Source: an uncultured Myxococcales bacterium (GTDB lineage Bacteria > Myxococcota_A > Polyangia > Polyangiales > Polyangiaceae). From it: a stretch of DNA of 64,000 nucleotides. The stretch spans positions 1 through 64,000 of the forward strand of contig CALFEQ010000032.1 of NCBI GenBank assembly GCA_937949945.1, read 5' to 3'. A program made the translations under genes and the position numbers. Shown in pieces: positions 48,391 to 57,161 of the stretch (its first letter is position 1; the number at the start of each line of letters is the position of its first letter). The notes beneath the pieces were generated by a model. It was not told the origin of the DNA. It was given only the letters and a program-made list of their open reading frames with translations, and did no database searches.

Positions 48391-49791
48391 TCACCGCCCG
48401 TCGTCCGCCTCGAGCGCCGTGCGGATCAGGCTCGCGACCTGCACGGGGCTCGATTCGTCGAGCGTCCCGAACACGGCCCGCGCGTCGAGGATGGGGACGT
48501 TGACCGACTGACAGGCCTCTTCGAGCGGCTGCGAGGCGCCCTCGTCGAGACGTACGCACACGGCAGCGCCGGCGAGCGTCATCGGCCAGAGAGGCGCGTA
48601 GGCGGGCACGAGCGGCAGCGCGATGACGTCGAGCTCGACGCCGTCGCCGAGGCGGATCGTCGAGAGCGCGTGCGGCAGGGGTAGCGGCGGGGCGGGATCG
48701 GCCGGCGGCACCGCGTCGGCGAGCGACAGCACCGTGTGCCCGAGGACGGCGAGGCGCGAGACCGTGGCCGCGAACACGACCCGCGCCGGCCCCGCGAACC
48801 CGGCCGCCCGCGCGCGTGCCGCCGAGGCCCTGACGAGGTGGAGCTGGTCGGCGCCGCAGAGCTGCACCCGCGAGGACGCGTGGCCGAGCTGTTTGATCCG
48901 ACCGCGCGCGTCGAGCCTGGTCACGGACTCGAGGATCGCCGCGTCCGAGTGCGGGAGCTCGTCGAGCAGCTCGTCGAGCGTCGCCGGCACGCGCAGGCGC
49001 GCGAGCACGTGTTGATCGACGGCGTTCATCGAGTCGCTGCCCGGCCCGTCGACGGCGATGAGCGTCTCGCTTGCCAGGGACCCTGCTTGGCGCCGCAGGT
49101 CGGCGGCCTTGTCCGCCAGCATCCGGGCCTCTTCGACCAGGACGCGGGTGGGCACGACGATCCTGCGCATGATCGCCGGCGCTCCGGGCGTGAACGTCGC
49201 GTAGCCCTCCCGCTCGGAGATCATGCGCGTCACGGCCTTCAGGCCCTCGAGGCGGACGTAGACGGCGTCGACGACGTCGCCCTCCACGAGACGGACCTCG
49301 CCGGAGCCTTTCGAGGTGGTCATCGTGAGCGTGCCGGACCGGCGCTCCGTGGCGAGGACGACGAGCAGGTCGGCGAGGGACGCGTGCTCGAGCGAGTGCG
49401 TCGACGGCGCGAGGCTCGGGTACCGCGGGCGCTCCGAGCCTTCGGGCTTGGAGAGCTCGGCGATGCGCTCGACGATGCGGTCCACGTTCCGCCGATCGAT
49501 GCGGCTGTCGGTGTCCGCCGCCGGATCGCCCGCCTCGGTGAGCACGATGAGGGGCGGAACCTGGGGCAGCTCCACCGAGAGGGCGTCGATCACGCCGAGG
49601 TTCCCGTCCTCGGGCTCCGCGACCTCGCGCGTGGCGATGACGACGTCGTAGCCGCCGCTCTTCGCGCGCTCGCAGGCCATCTGCGAGCCGTTCGCGAGCG
49701 ACACCTTGATGCCGCGCTCGCGCAGGACGCGCGCGAGCTCGGCGAGCGCGTCCACGTCGTGATCGACGAGCAGAACTCGGCTAGCCGGCAT
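48391..49791 (-). CDS. pseudo-receiver protein with PATAN (DUF4388)-like domain
   Basis: A 466-residue cytosolic protein. The N-terminal fold (about 1-115) is that of a response-regulator receiver (SRVLLVDHDVDALAELARVL) but the phospho-acceptor position reads YDVVIATREV, Thr in place of Asp, so it cannot be phosphorylated in the usual way. Residues about 130-290 match DUF4388/PATAN (LEHASLADLLVVLATERRSG, then GEVRLVEGDVVDAVY), an adaptor domain common in myxobacteria. A C-terminal domain (about 330-466) is unassigned. The first 11 bases overlap the preceding regulator gene, so the two are co-translated. Confidence 0.8.
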   Translation of the reverse strand: MPASRVLLVDHDVDALAELARVLRERGIKVSLANGSQMACERAKSGGYDVVIATREVAEPEDGNLGVIDALSVELPQVPPLIVLTEAGDPAADTDSRIDRRNVDRIVERIAELSKPEGSERPRYPSLAPSTHSLEHASLADLLVVLATERRSGTLTMTTSKGSGEVRLVEGDVVDAVYVRLEGLKAVTRMISEREGYATFTPGAPAIMRRIVVPTRVLVEEARMLADKAADLRRQAGSLASETLIAVDGPGSDSMNAVDQHVLARLRVPATLDELLDELPHSDAAILESVTRLDARGRIKQLGHASSRVQLCGADQLHLVRASAARARAAGFAGPARVVFAATVSRLAVLGHTVLSLADAVPPADPAPPLPLPHALSTIRLGDGVELDVIALPLVPAYAPLWPMTLAGAAVCVRLDEGASQPLEEACQSVNVPILDARAVFGTLDESSPVQVASLIRTALEADDGR

Positions 49792-51484
49792 GCACCGCTC
49801 CTGCCGCCGTCAACCGGCGCTCGATCACGTCTGCGAGCAACGGATCCGCCGCGTGCACCCCCTGGAAGCGTTCGCCCACGATGCGCCCGCAGCATACCCA
49901 CGATCCGTGCTCGGCCTCGATCACGATCGCCTCGATGTCGTCGCATCCGGGCTCGCCGCGCACGTCGTAGACGCGCGGGGACCCGGCCTGCCGGGCCGCC
50001 GCCGCCACGCCGAGACCCGGCTGGAGCGTGGTGGTCACGTGCGCCTCGCCTCCGCGTCGAGCCTCCTTGCAGGCACGGAACGCGAGCGCGTAGAGGGCCG
50101 AGCACGCCACGTCGAGCGGGTACGACGAGCGCGGCCCGGCGTCGACCATCGGGCGCGACAAGAGCGTGTCGACGACCTCGTTCAGCGGCAGGGTGTCGAG
50201 GCCGAGCGCGTGGACGGACGAGCGGCCGTCGTCGCTCGCACGGGCGCGGGCGGTCTTGACGAGCTTGCGCAGCGTGACGCCGTCGTGAGGGAACGTGGCG
50301 ACCCCGATGGCGATCGGCGGGCCTTTGCTGCGCGGCTCTTGCGAGCGGCCTCCGCCCTTCGGACGCGCTCGGCGATCGCCGAGCAGTCGAGCGAGGATGC
50401 GCCGGCGGCACGCGTGCGCTCCGAGCCCGCCGGTCTCGGGGAGGAAGAGGACGAGGTCGCCGTCCTCGAGCCCGCAGAGGGCGTCCGTCGCGCGGACGAT
50501 GTCCGAGATCTCGCGGGCGGCCTCCTCGCGGCGGTTCGCCTTCTCGCCGGGGATCGAGATCGCGAGCACGCTGCATCGGCGATCGTGACGCTGCGCGAGC
50601 GTCAGGAGTCGATCGGCGACGGTGCGGAAGTGCTTCGGCGGAAAGACGCGGACGCTCTCGTCGATCGGATGGTCCTGACGATCGACGAGCGACAGCATCG
50701 CGGCGGCGAGATCGGCGACCTGCGCGATCTCCGGCTCGACGGTCGGCGGTGCGCGGTCGAGCACGAGCATTCCGATCGGGCCCGTCGACGTCATGAGCGG
50801 CACGACCCGGGCGTTGCGCACGGCCACGAGCCGCGACAGGTCCGCGGGCTGGCACTTCGACGGCAGGTCGAGCGCGCTGCCGAGCGCCGCGAGGAGCACG
50901 CGCTCGCTCTCGTCGCTCCCGAAGGTCGCGTACAACGCGACGCCCTGCGCCGCCGTGAGCTGCGAGACCCCGTCGACGATCGCGCGCACCGCGTCCGACG
51001 GCGCCGCGCCGCGGGCGAAGCGTACGAGCCGGTCGTACGTCTCGAGCCGCTTCCGCTCGCGCGCGAGCTTGGCTTCGAGCGTCGTCAGCTCGCGGCGCCG
51101 GACCTGCTCCGCCTTGATGTCGTTCAGCGCCTGCGCGATCGCTTCTCCGGTCGGCGGCGCGGTGAGGACGCCGCTCGCGCCGAGCGAGCGCGCCTCGGTG
51201 GCGCGGTCGAGGTCCGTCGGCTGCACGATCCCGTAGACCTTCGCGCCGGCGCAGACGCTCGGGAGGTGGTGGCAGAGCGCGATCGCGGCTCCGCCCTCGC
51301 CGGCGAGCTCGACGAACGCGAGGTCGACGGGCTCGCGGGACGCCATCTCGACGGCCTCCTCGACGGAGGAGGCCGCGACGAACGTGTCGCCCTCCTCCGT
51401 GACGACGTGCTCGACGGCGCGCCGGATCGCTTCGTCGAAGACGACGACGAGGACGCGGAGCGGTGTCATCCGGCTCGTCGTCAT
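49781..51484 (-). CDS. pseudo-receiver/GAF/degenerate GGDEF regulator
   Basis: A 567-residue cytosolic protein. A receiver-like domain (about 5-120) has Glu instead of Asp at the phospho-acceptor site (VDLAFVELAG), a phospho-mimic. A coiled segment (about 125-165) and a GAF-like domain (about 165-300) follow. Residues about 310-440 look like a GGDEF domain (RRCSVLAISI, then GDLVLFLPET and IAIGVATFPHDG), but the catalytic GGDEF is replaced by LEDGD, so cyclase activity is unlikely. A C-terminal domain of unknown type closes it. Its ATG overlaps the dapF stop by four bases; its stop overlaps the next gene by 11. Confidence 0.78.
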   Translation of the reverse strand: MTTSRMTPLRVLVVVFDEAIRRAVEHVVTEEGDTFVAASSVEEAVEMASREPVDLAFVELAGEGGAAIALCHHLPSVCAGAKVYGIVQPTDLDRATEARSLGASGVLTAPPTGEAIAQALNDIKAEQVRRRELTTLEAKLARERKRLETYDRLVRFARGAAPSDAVRAIVDGVSQLTAAQGVALYATFGSDESERVLLAALGSALDLPSKCQPADLSRLVAVRNARVVPLMTSTGPIGMLVLDRAPPTVEPEIAQVADLAAAMLSLVDRQDHPIDESVRVFPPKHFRTVADRLLTLAQRHDRRCSVLAISIPGEKANRREEAAREISDIVRATDALCGLEDGDLVLFLPETGGLGAHACRRRILARLLGDRRARPKGGGRSQEPRSKGPPIAIGVATFPHDGVTLRKLVKTARARASDDGRSSVHALGLDTLPLNEVVDTLLSRPMVDAGPRSSYPLDVACSALYALAFRACKEARRGGEAHVTTTLQPGLGVAAAARQAGSPRVYDVRGEPGCDDIEAIVIEAEHGSWVCCGRIVGERFQGVHAADPLLADVIERRLTAAGAVHAG

Positions 51485-52362
51485 CGGGCGCCCTCGCTCG
51501 AGAACGGCGTCGCGACGCGTCCCGAGAAGACGTGCCGCGCCGGGCCGCGCATGATGGCGTGGCCCCTCGCGTCCATGCGGATGGAGAGGGGACCGCCCGG
51601 CAGGTTCACCGTGACCTCCGTGTCCGCCGGTGACCAACCCTTCGCGACGGCCACCGCGACGGTCGCGCACGCGCCCGTCCCGCAGGCCTGCGTGATGCCG
51701 ACGCCGCGTTCCCAGACCACCAGATCGATCTCCGTCGGCGAACGTACGACGGCGAGCTCGACGTTCGTGCCGGCCGGGAACCTCGGGTGCTTCTCGATGC
51801 GCGGCCCGATCGACTCGGCGAGCGCCCTCCCGCCTTCGCGACGTGCGATCGCGTGCGGGTTGCCGGCGTCCGCGAGCGAGAGCTCCCAGCGCTCGCCGTC
51901 GACGTCGAGCACGACGTCCTCGACCCAGCGGACGACGCCCATGTCGACCGTCACGAGCGCCCTTCCTCCTCGAACGGGCCGGTCGTCGATCGTGCACGTC
52001 TTGAGCCCGGCGTCGGTGTCGAAAACGAGCGAGCCTTCGACCAGCCCGCGCCTGCGCGCGACGTGGAGCGCCACGCAGCGCAGCCCGTTGCCGCACATCT
52101 CCGGGATCGAGCCGTCCGCGTTGATCACGACCATCCGCGCGGCGGCCTCGGCGCTCTTCGGCGGAAGGACGAGCAGCACGCCGTCGCCCCCGACGCCGAG
52201 CCGACGATCGCAGAGCTCGCGCGCGGCGGCGATCGAGACGGCGTCGTCGCGCTCGGCATCGATCACGAGAAAATCGTTGCCGAGGCCCTCGTACTTCTCG
52301 AAACCGAGCCGTTCGTCGCCCCTGACGGATCCGCGGGTCGTGGAGCTAGCGTGGCCCTCCAT
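51481..52362 (-). CDS. dapF: diaminopimelate epimerase
   Basis: A 293-residue enzyme converting LL- to meso-diaminopimelate for peptidoglycan and lysine. The catalytic cysteines are C90 (MCGNGLRC) and C227 (ACGTGAC); GVGGDGVLLV and AGNPHAI are canonical. About 20 extra residues precede the domain. It is the first gene of an operon followed by two signalling proteins and a kinase, an unusual context. A TAACGT hexamer ends 12 bases upstream of the ATG inside a dyad (GACGTG/CACGTC). Confidence 0.95.
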   Translation of the reverse strand: MEGHASSTTRGSVRGDERLGFEKYEGLGNDFLVIDAERDDAVSIAAARELCDRRLGVGGDGVLLVLPPKSAEAAARMVVINADGSIPEMCGNGLRCVALHVARRRGLVEGSLVFDTDAGLKTCTIDDRPVRGGRALVTVDMGVVRWVEDVVLDVDGERWELSLADAGNPHAIARREGGRALAESIGPRIEKHPRFPAGTNVELAVVRSPTEIDLVVWERGVGITQACGTGACATVAVAVAKGWSPADTEVTVNLPGGPLSIRMDARGHAIMRGPARHVFSGRVATPFSSEGAR

Positions 52363-52368
52363 GGCCGT

Positions 52369-52387
52369 GACGTGACGTTACCACGTC
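52369..52387. promoter_or_regulatory. dyad overlapping the dapF -10 hexamer
   Basis: GACGTG (52369-52374) and CACGTC (52382-52387) are separated by seven bases. The reverse-strand TAACGT (52375-52380) lies inside. A protein bound there would cover the dapF operon promoter. Confidence 0.4.
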
Positions 52388-52439
52388 GGCCAAGGCGCGT
52401 TCGTCCGGAATCGGCCGTCCGTCACACCCCGTCGCCGTC

Positions 52440-52772
52440 CTACGGCTCGGACGAGAGCCGCGCGAGCACCGTGGCTCGGTCGAGCCCGGCCACGGCGACG
52501 AGCTTCTGCTGCGAGGTCTCCCCGCGCACGATTTCGACGCTTCGCCTCGGGACGCCGAGGACCTGGGCGAGGAAGCGCACGAGCTCCTCGTTCGCCGCGC
52601 CGTCGACCGGAGGCGCGGCGATCGCGACCTCGAGCGCGTCACCGCGCGTCCCCGTGATGCGGCTCTTCTTCGCGCGGGGCTTCGCGCGGACCTCGAAGCG
52701 CACGGTCCCGTCCTTCGATTCGGCGAGCTTGATCGTCACGGCGTCGATGATCTGGCAAAGTACGCGGTGCAT
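52440..52772 (-). CDS. DUF167/YggU-family protein
   Basis: A protein of 99-110 residues of the YggU/DUF167 family, small alpha/beta proteins of unknown activity. The family core FEVRAKPRAKKSRITGTRGD, then VAIAAPPVDGAANEELVRFLA and SVEIVRGETSQQKLV is complete. The ATG at 52772 shares the CATG tetramer with the aroC ATG at 52771 on the other strand, so the two start codons overlap; the GTG at 52739 is an alternative that leaves 31 bases between genes. Confidence 0.85.
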   Translation of the reverse strand: MHRVLCQIIDAVTIKLAESKDGTVRFEVRAKPRAKKSRITGTRGDALEVAIAAPPVDGAANEELVRFLAQVLGVPRRSVEIVRGETSQQKLVAVAGLDRATVLARLSSEP

Positions 52773-53937
52773 GTCACGTCTTCGCTGGCTCACGACCGGT
52801 GAGTCGCACGGTCCGCGCCTCGTCGCCGTGGTCGAGGGCATCCCTGCGGGGCTCTCGCTCCTGGCCGAGCACGTCGACGAGCACCTCGCGCGCAGGCAGC
52901 GCGGCTACGGCCGTGGCGGCCGGATGAAGATCGAGACCGACCGGGTCGAGCTCATCGGCGGCGTCCGCAACGGCGAGACCTTGGGCTCGCCGATCGCGAT
53001 GACGATCGTCAACCGCGATCACCAGAGCTGGCTCGATCGCATGGGCGCGGCCCCGCTCCCGTCCAAGCCGGAGCCGCTCACGCGTCCGCGCCCCGGGCAC
53101 GCGGATCTCGCGGGCGGGCTCAAGTACGACCGCCACGATCTGCGCGACATCCTCGAGCGCGCGAGCGCGCGCGAGACCGCGGCGCGGACGGCGGTGGGCG
53201 CCGTCTGCCGGCGCGTGCTCGAAGAGGTCGGCATCGACGTGTTCGCGCACGTCGTCTCGATCGGCGACGTGGAGGCGAGCCGTCCGGCCATCTCGCTCGG
53301 AGAGCTGAAGGCGCGTGCGCGTGCGTCGGACCTCGCCTGCGCCGATCCGGAGGCGGAGGCGCGGATGAAGGACGCCATTCGCGCGGCGGCCCACGCCGGG
53401 GACACGCTCGGCGGCGTGTTCGAGGTGATCGCGACCGGAGCTCCGCCGGGGCTCGGCGCGCACGTGCAGTGGGATCGGAAGCTCGACGGCCGGCTCGCGC
53501 AGGCGCTGATGAGCATCCAGGCGATCAAGGCCGTCGAGATCGGCGACGGCTGGCTCGCGGCGCGCTCGCGCGGCTCGCAGGTCCACGATCCGATCCACTA
53601 CGACGCCGAGCAGCGGCGCTTCACGCGACCCTCCAATCGCGCCGGCGGGCTCGAGGGAGGGATCTCGAACGGCGAGCCGATCGTCGTGCGCGCGGCGATG
53701 AAGCCGATCGCGACGTTGAAGAAGGCGCTCCCGAGCGTGGACGTGGTGACGAAGGAGCCCTTCGACGCCGCGCACGAACGGAGCGACGTCTGCGCCGTCG
53801 CCGCGGCCTCGATCGTCGGCGAGGCGATGGTCGCGATCACGCTGTGCGACGCGTTGCTCGAGAAGTTCGGCGGAGACTCGATGCGCGAGCTCGTTCGCAA
53901 CGTCGAGTCCTACCGCGAGCAGATCCGGGAGTTCTGA
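52771..53937 (+). CDS. aroC: chorismate synthase
   Basis: A 388-residue enzyme making chorismate from EPSP with reduced FMN, the last common step of aromatic amino-acid synthesis. LRWLTTGESHGPRLVAVVEG, RRQRGYGRGGRM, RPGHADLAGGLKY and RASARETAARTAVGA are the family signatures, all complete. The stop overlaps the next ATG by one base (TGATG), coupling it to the aroK-aroB fusion gene. Confidence 0.97.
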   Translation: MSRLRWLTTGESHGPRLVAVVEGIPAGLSLLAEHVDEHLARRQRGYGRGGRMKIETDRVELIGGVRNGETLGSPIAMTIVNRDHQSWLDRMGAAPLPSKPEPLTRPRPGHADLAGGLKYDRHDLRDILERASARETAARTAVGAVCRRVLEEVGIDVFAHVVSIGDVEASRPAISLGELKARARASDLACADPEAEARMKDAIRAAAHAGDTLGGVFEVIATGAPPGLGAHVQWDRKLDGRLAQALMSIQAIKAVEIGDGWLAARSRGSQVHDPIHYDAEQRRFTRPSNRAGGLEGGISNGEPIVVRAAMKPIATLKKALPSVDVVTKEPFDAAHERSDVCAVAAASIVGEAMVAITLCDALLEKFGGDSMRELVRNVESYREQIREF

Positions 53938-55538
53938 TGCCTGCGCCCGGCACCGTCACGCGCAGCGTGGTCCTGAGCGGTTTCATGGCGACGGGCAAGA
54001 GCACCGTCGGTCGCCTCGTCGCCGACGAGCTCGGGCTGCCGTTCGTCGACACGGACGACGTCCTCGCGGCCGAGGCCGGGACGTCGGTCGGCGAGCTGTT
54101 CGCGCGCGAAGGGGAGGCGAAGTTCCGCGATCGCGAGGCGGCCGTGATCCTGCCGCTGCTCTCGGACGGCGTGCCGCGCGTGATCGCGTTCGGCGGCGGG
54201 TCGGTGACCATCCCGAGGGTGCGCCACGCCGCGCTCGAGGCGGCGACGGTCATCACGTTCGTCGCGAGCCCGGAGACGATCGCGGCTCGCGCCTCGAGCG
54301 CGTCGACGCTCGAAGAGCGTCCGAACCTCGGCGCGGCGTCTCCCGTCGACCGCGCGCGCGATCTGCTCGCGCTCCGGCGCGAGGCGTACGGCGAGTGCCA
54401 CGCCTGCATCGCGACGGACGGCCGGACGCCGGAGGAGCTCGCGGCGGAGGTGGTGGAGATCGCGCGCAGGGACGCGATCGCGATACCGCTCGGCTCGCGC
54501 TCGTACGTCGTCGAGCTCGCGATCGGCCGGCCGGACGCGCTGACCCGAACGCTCCGCGAGCTCGCCCCCTCGAGCATCGTCACCGTGACGGACGAGAACG
54601 TCCTCCGCGAGCGCGGGACCTGGCTGGAGCAGGCGCTCGCGCCGCTCGGGCTGCGCGAGACACGCGTGGTGCTCCCGCCGGGCGAAGGGCACAAGACGCT
54701 CGCGAGCGTGTCGCGCATCTGGGACGCCGCCCTCGGGGCGGGCATCGATCGACAGGCGGTGGTCCTCGCGTTCGGCGGCGGGGTCGTCGGCGATCTCGGC
54801 GGCTTCGCGGCGTCGACCCTGTTGCGCGGTCTGCGCTGCGTGCAGATCCCGACGACGCTCCTCGCGATGGTGGACTCGTCCGTCGGCGGCAAGACCGGCT
54901 TCGATCACGCCGCGGGCAAGAACCTCGTCGGCACGTTCTTCCAGCCGACCCGCGTGCACGTCGATCTCGAGCACCTCTCGACGCTGCCCGAGCGCCAGCG
55001 CGCCGCCGGCCTCGCCGAGGTCGTGAAGATCGCCCTCGCGCGCGACGCCGCCCTGCTCGAGCTGCTCGAGGCCCGCGCCGACGAGATAGGTCGCGGTGAC
55101 CTGGACGTGCTCCGCGACGTCGTCCGCGCGTCCGTCTCGGCCAAGATGCGGGTCGTGCGCGAGGACGAGCGGGAGACGGGGGTCCGCGCCCTGCTCAACC
55201 TCGGCCACACGGTGGGGCACGCCCTCGAGGCCTACGGCGGTTATGCGCGCTGGCTGCACGGAGAGGCGGTCGCCATCGGCACCGTGATCGAGCTCGCCGC
55301 GACGGAGCGGCTCGGCTTCACACCGAAGGGCACGTCCCAGCGTGCCGCCGCCCTCCTCCAGCGCTTCGGCCTGCCGACCACGGTCGCCTCCGCCGATCTC
55401 GCGGCGGCGTGGCCGTGGGTCGCGAGCGACAAGAAGCGGACGCAGACGGCCGTGAAGCTCCCGGTGGTCACGGGCCCGGGCGAGGCGCGTGTGGAGCGCG
55501 TCGAGCTGGATGTCTTGCGGTCGGCGGTCGGGATCTGA
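53937..55538 (+). CDS. aroKB: fused shikimate kinase / 3-dehydroquinate synthase
   Basis: A 533-residue bifunctional protein for two shikimate-pathway steps. The N-terminal shikimate kinase (about 8-172) has Walker A GFMATGKST, FVDTDD and the FRDREAAVI and GGGSV segments. From about 180 it is 3-dehydroquinate synthase: FGGGVVGDLGGFAASTLLRG, IPTTLLAMVDSSVGGKTGF and LLNLGHTVGHALEAY, with zinc and NAD sites intact. AroK-AroB fusions are known in a few bacteria such as Thermotoga. It starts one base inside the aroC stop, so both are co-translated. Confidence 0.95.
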   Translation: MPAPGTVTRSVVLSGFMATGKSTVGRLVADELGLPFVDTDDVLAAEAGTSVGELFAREGEAKFRDREAAVILPLLSDGVPRVIAFGGGSVTIPRVRHAALEAATVITFVASPETIAARASSASTLEERPNLGAASPVDRARDLLALRREAYGECHACIATDGRTPEELAAEVVEIARRDAIAIPLGSRSYVVELAIGRPDALTRTLRELAPSSIVTVTDENVLRERGTWLEQALAPLGLRETRVVLPPGEGHKTLASVSRIWDAALGAGIDRQAVVLAFGGGVVGDLGGFAASTLLRGLRCVQIPTTLLAMVDSSVGGKTGFDHAAGKNLVGTFFQPTRVHVDLEHLSTLPERQRAAGLAEVVKIALARDAALLELLEARADEIGRGDLDVLRDVVRASVSAKMRVVREDERETGVRALLNLGHTVGHALEAYGGYARWLHGEAVAIGTVIELAATERLGFTPKGTSQRAAALLQRFGLPTTVASADLAAAWPWVASDKKRTQTAVKLPVVTGPGEARVERVELDVLRSAVGI

Positions 55539-55607
55539 TGCCGGTCCCCATTCGCCCCGTTCCCGTTCCCGATTCGGTACGTATCCGAGCGTTGCCGGAC
55601 ACGGCGG

Positions 55608-57053
55608 TCACTTCTTCAACACCACGTAGAACATCGCCTCGCGCCGCCCCTCGCGCCGGCGGACGCGGATGAGGAGCTCGCCGTCCTTGGCCGCCTCGGA
55701 GAGCTGGGCCGAGGTCGGATCGATCCGGCCATCCGCCTCGACGATCACGTCTCCGACCTTGAGGCCCGCGCGGTCGGCCGCGGAGCCCGGCGCGACGTTC
55801 GTGACGACGGGAAGCGGCTTCGCCGGCAGCCCGAGCTGCGCGGCCTGCTGCGGGGTGAGCTCGCGCACGCTCAGGCCGAGCCCGGCCTGCGGGACGCCCT
55901 GCTGCTGCACCGGCAGTGGAGGCACCGCCTCTTCGGGACGTGCAGCGAGGACCGCGTTCGTTCCGTAGCGCTTGCCGTCGCGGATGATCTCGAGCGCCAC
56001 GGTCTGCCCGACCTCGTGGGCGATGATCTCGCGTACGAGCTCGCGCCCGTCGGTGACCTTCTTGCCGGCGACGGCGGCGATGACGTCTCCGGGCTTGATG
56101 TTCGCGCGTTGCGCGGGGCCGCCCTCGGTGACCGCGTTGACGAGGACGCCGGCGCGCGCGTCCGGGAGCTTGAGCGCCTGGGCGAGCTCGGGGGTCAGGT
56201 CCTGGATGCCCACGCCGATCCACGCGCGCTCGACCTTCCCCTTCTTGAGGATCTGCTCGGCCACGCGCCGGGCGAGGTTGGACGGCACCGCGAAGCCGAT
56301 CCCGGCGCCCTTGCCGACGATCATCGTGTTGATGCCGAGCACGTTCCCGTTGAGGTCGCAGAGAGGGCCGCCGGAGTTGCCCGGGTTGATGCTCGCGTCC
56401 GTCTGCAGGTAGTCCTCGATCTGGTTCATGCCGAGGCCGTTGCGGCCCTTCGCGCTGAGGACGCCCGTCGTGACGGTGTAGCCGAGGCCGAACGGCGATC
56501 CGATTGCGACGACCCATTCGCCCACGCGCGCCGCGTCGGAGTCGGCGAACTTCGCGGCGGTGAGGCCCGTCGCGTCGACCTTGATGACGGCGAGGTCCGT
56601 CGCCGGGTCGCGTCCGAGGAGCTTCGCGGGGAGCAGGCGCCCGTCGTTGAGGCGGACGTTGATCGTCAGCGCGTGATCGATGACGTGGTTGTTCGTCAGG
56701 ATCGCGCCGTCCGACGTGAAGACGACCCCGGAGCCGGACCCGCGCGCGAGCGGCGTGTCGCCGCCTCTGCCGAAGAACCGCAAGATCTGATCGGCCTTCT
56801 CGTCGCGTGCCGTGACGTCGATCTGCACCACCGAAGGGCGCACGCGCTCGGCCACCGCTACGAATCCCTCGGACAGCTTCCGCGCCTCGGCCTGCGCCGC
56901 GGCGGCCTGCGGAGTGAGCGCGGCGGGCTTGTCCTTCTGCGCCGACGCGGCACCGGGTTTCGTCCCCTGGGCATGAGCTGCCGGAGGCGCGAGGGCGGAG
57001 AGGCCGAGAGCGAAGGCGACGACAAGGGCGGGGCGACGACGAAACAACCGCAT
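55608..57053 (-). CDS. htrA: periplasmic HtrA/Deg-type serine protease
   Basis: A 481-residue envelope quality-control protease. The signal peptide ends near AHAQG (about 29). The triad is His 123 (NNHVIDHA), Asp 152 (TDLAVIKVD) and Ser 226 (GNSGGPL). Two PDZ domains follow: about 275-375 (RAWIGVGIQDLTPELA, AQRANIKPGDVIAAV) and about 395-480 (TNVAPGSAADRAGLKVGDVI). It is of the DegP/DegQ type with a normal length. It converges on aroKB with 69 bases between stops. Confidence 0.95.
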   Translation of the reverse strand: MRLFRRRPALVVAFALGLSALAPPAAHAQGTKPGAASAQKDKPAALTPQAAAAQAEARKLSEGFVAVAERVRPSVVQIDVTARDEKADQILRFFGRGGDTPLARGSGSGVVFTSDGAILTNNHVIDHALTINVRLNDGRLLPAKLLGRDPATDLAVIKVDATGLTAAKFADSDAARVGEWVVAIGSPFGLGYTVTTGVLSAKGRNGLGMNQIEDYLQTDASINPGNSGGPLCDLNGNVLGINTMIVGKGAGIGFAVPSNLARRVAEQILKKGKVERAWIGVGIQDLTPELAQALKLPDARAGVLVNAVTEGGPAQRANIKPGDVIAAVAGKKVTDGRELVREIIAHEVGQTVALEIIRDGKRYGTNAVLAARPEEAVPPLPVQQQGVPQAGLGLSVRELTPQQAAQLGLPAKPLPVVTNVAPGSAADRAGLKVGDVIVEADGRIDPTSAQLSEAAKDGELLIRVRRREGRREAMFYVVLKK

Positions 57054-57161
57054 GAACCCTCCGGTGCTACTTCTAGCAGAGCCGTTCCTACGCGACCTGC
57101 GGCGCCAAGAGAGAACGTATCACGCGCGCGTTGGATCTCCCGCCGAGGCTGGAGCCTGCGG

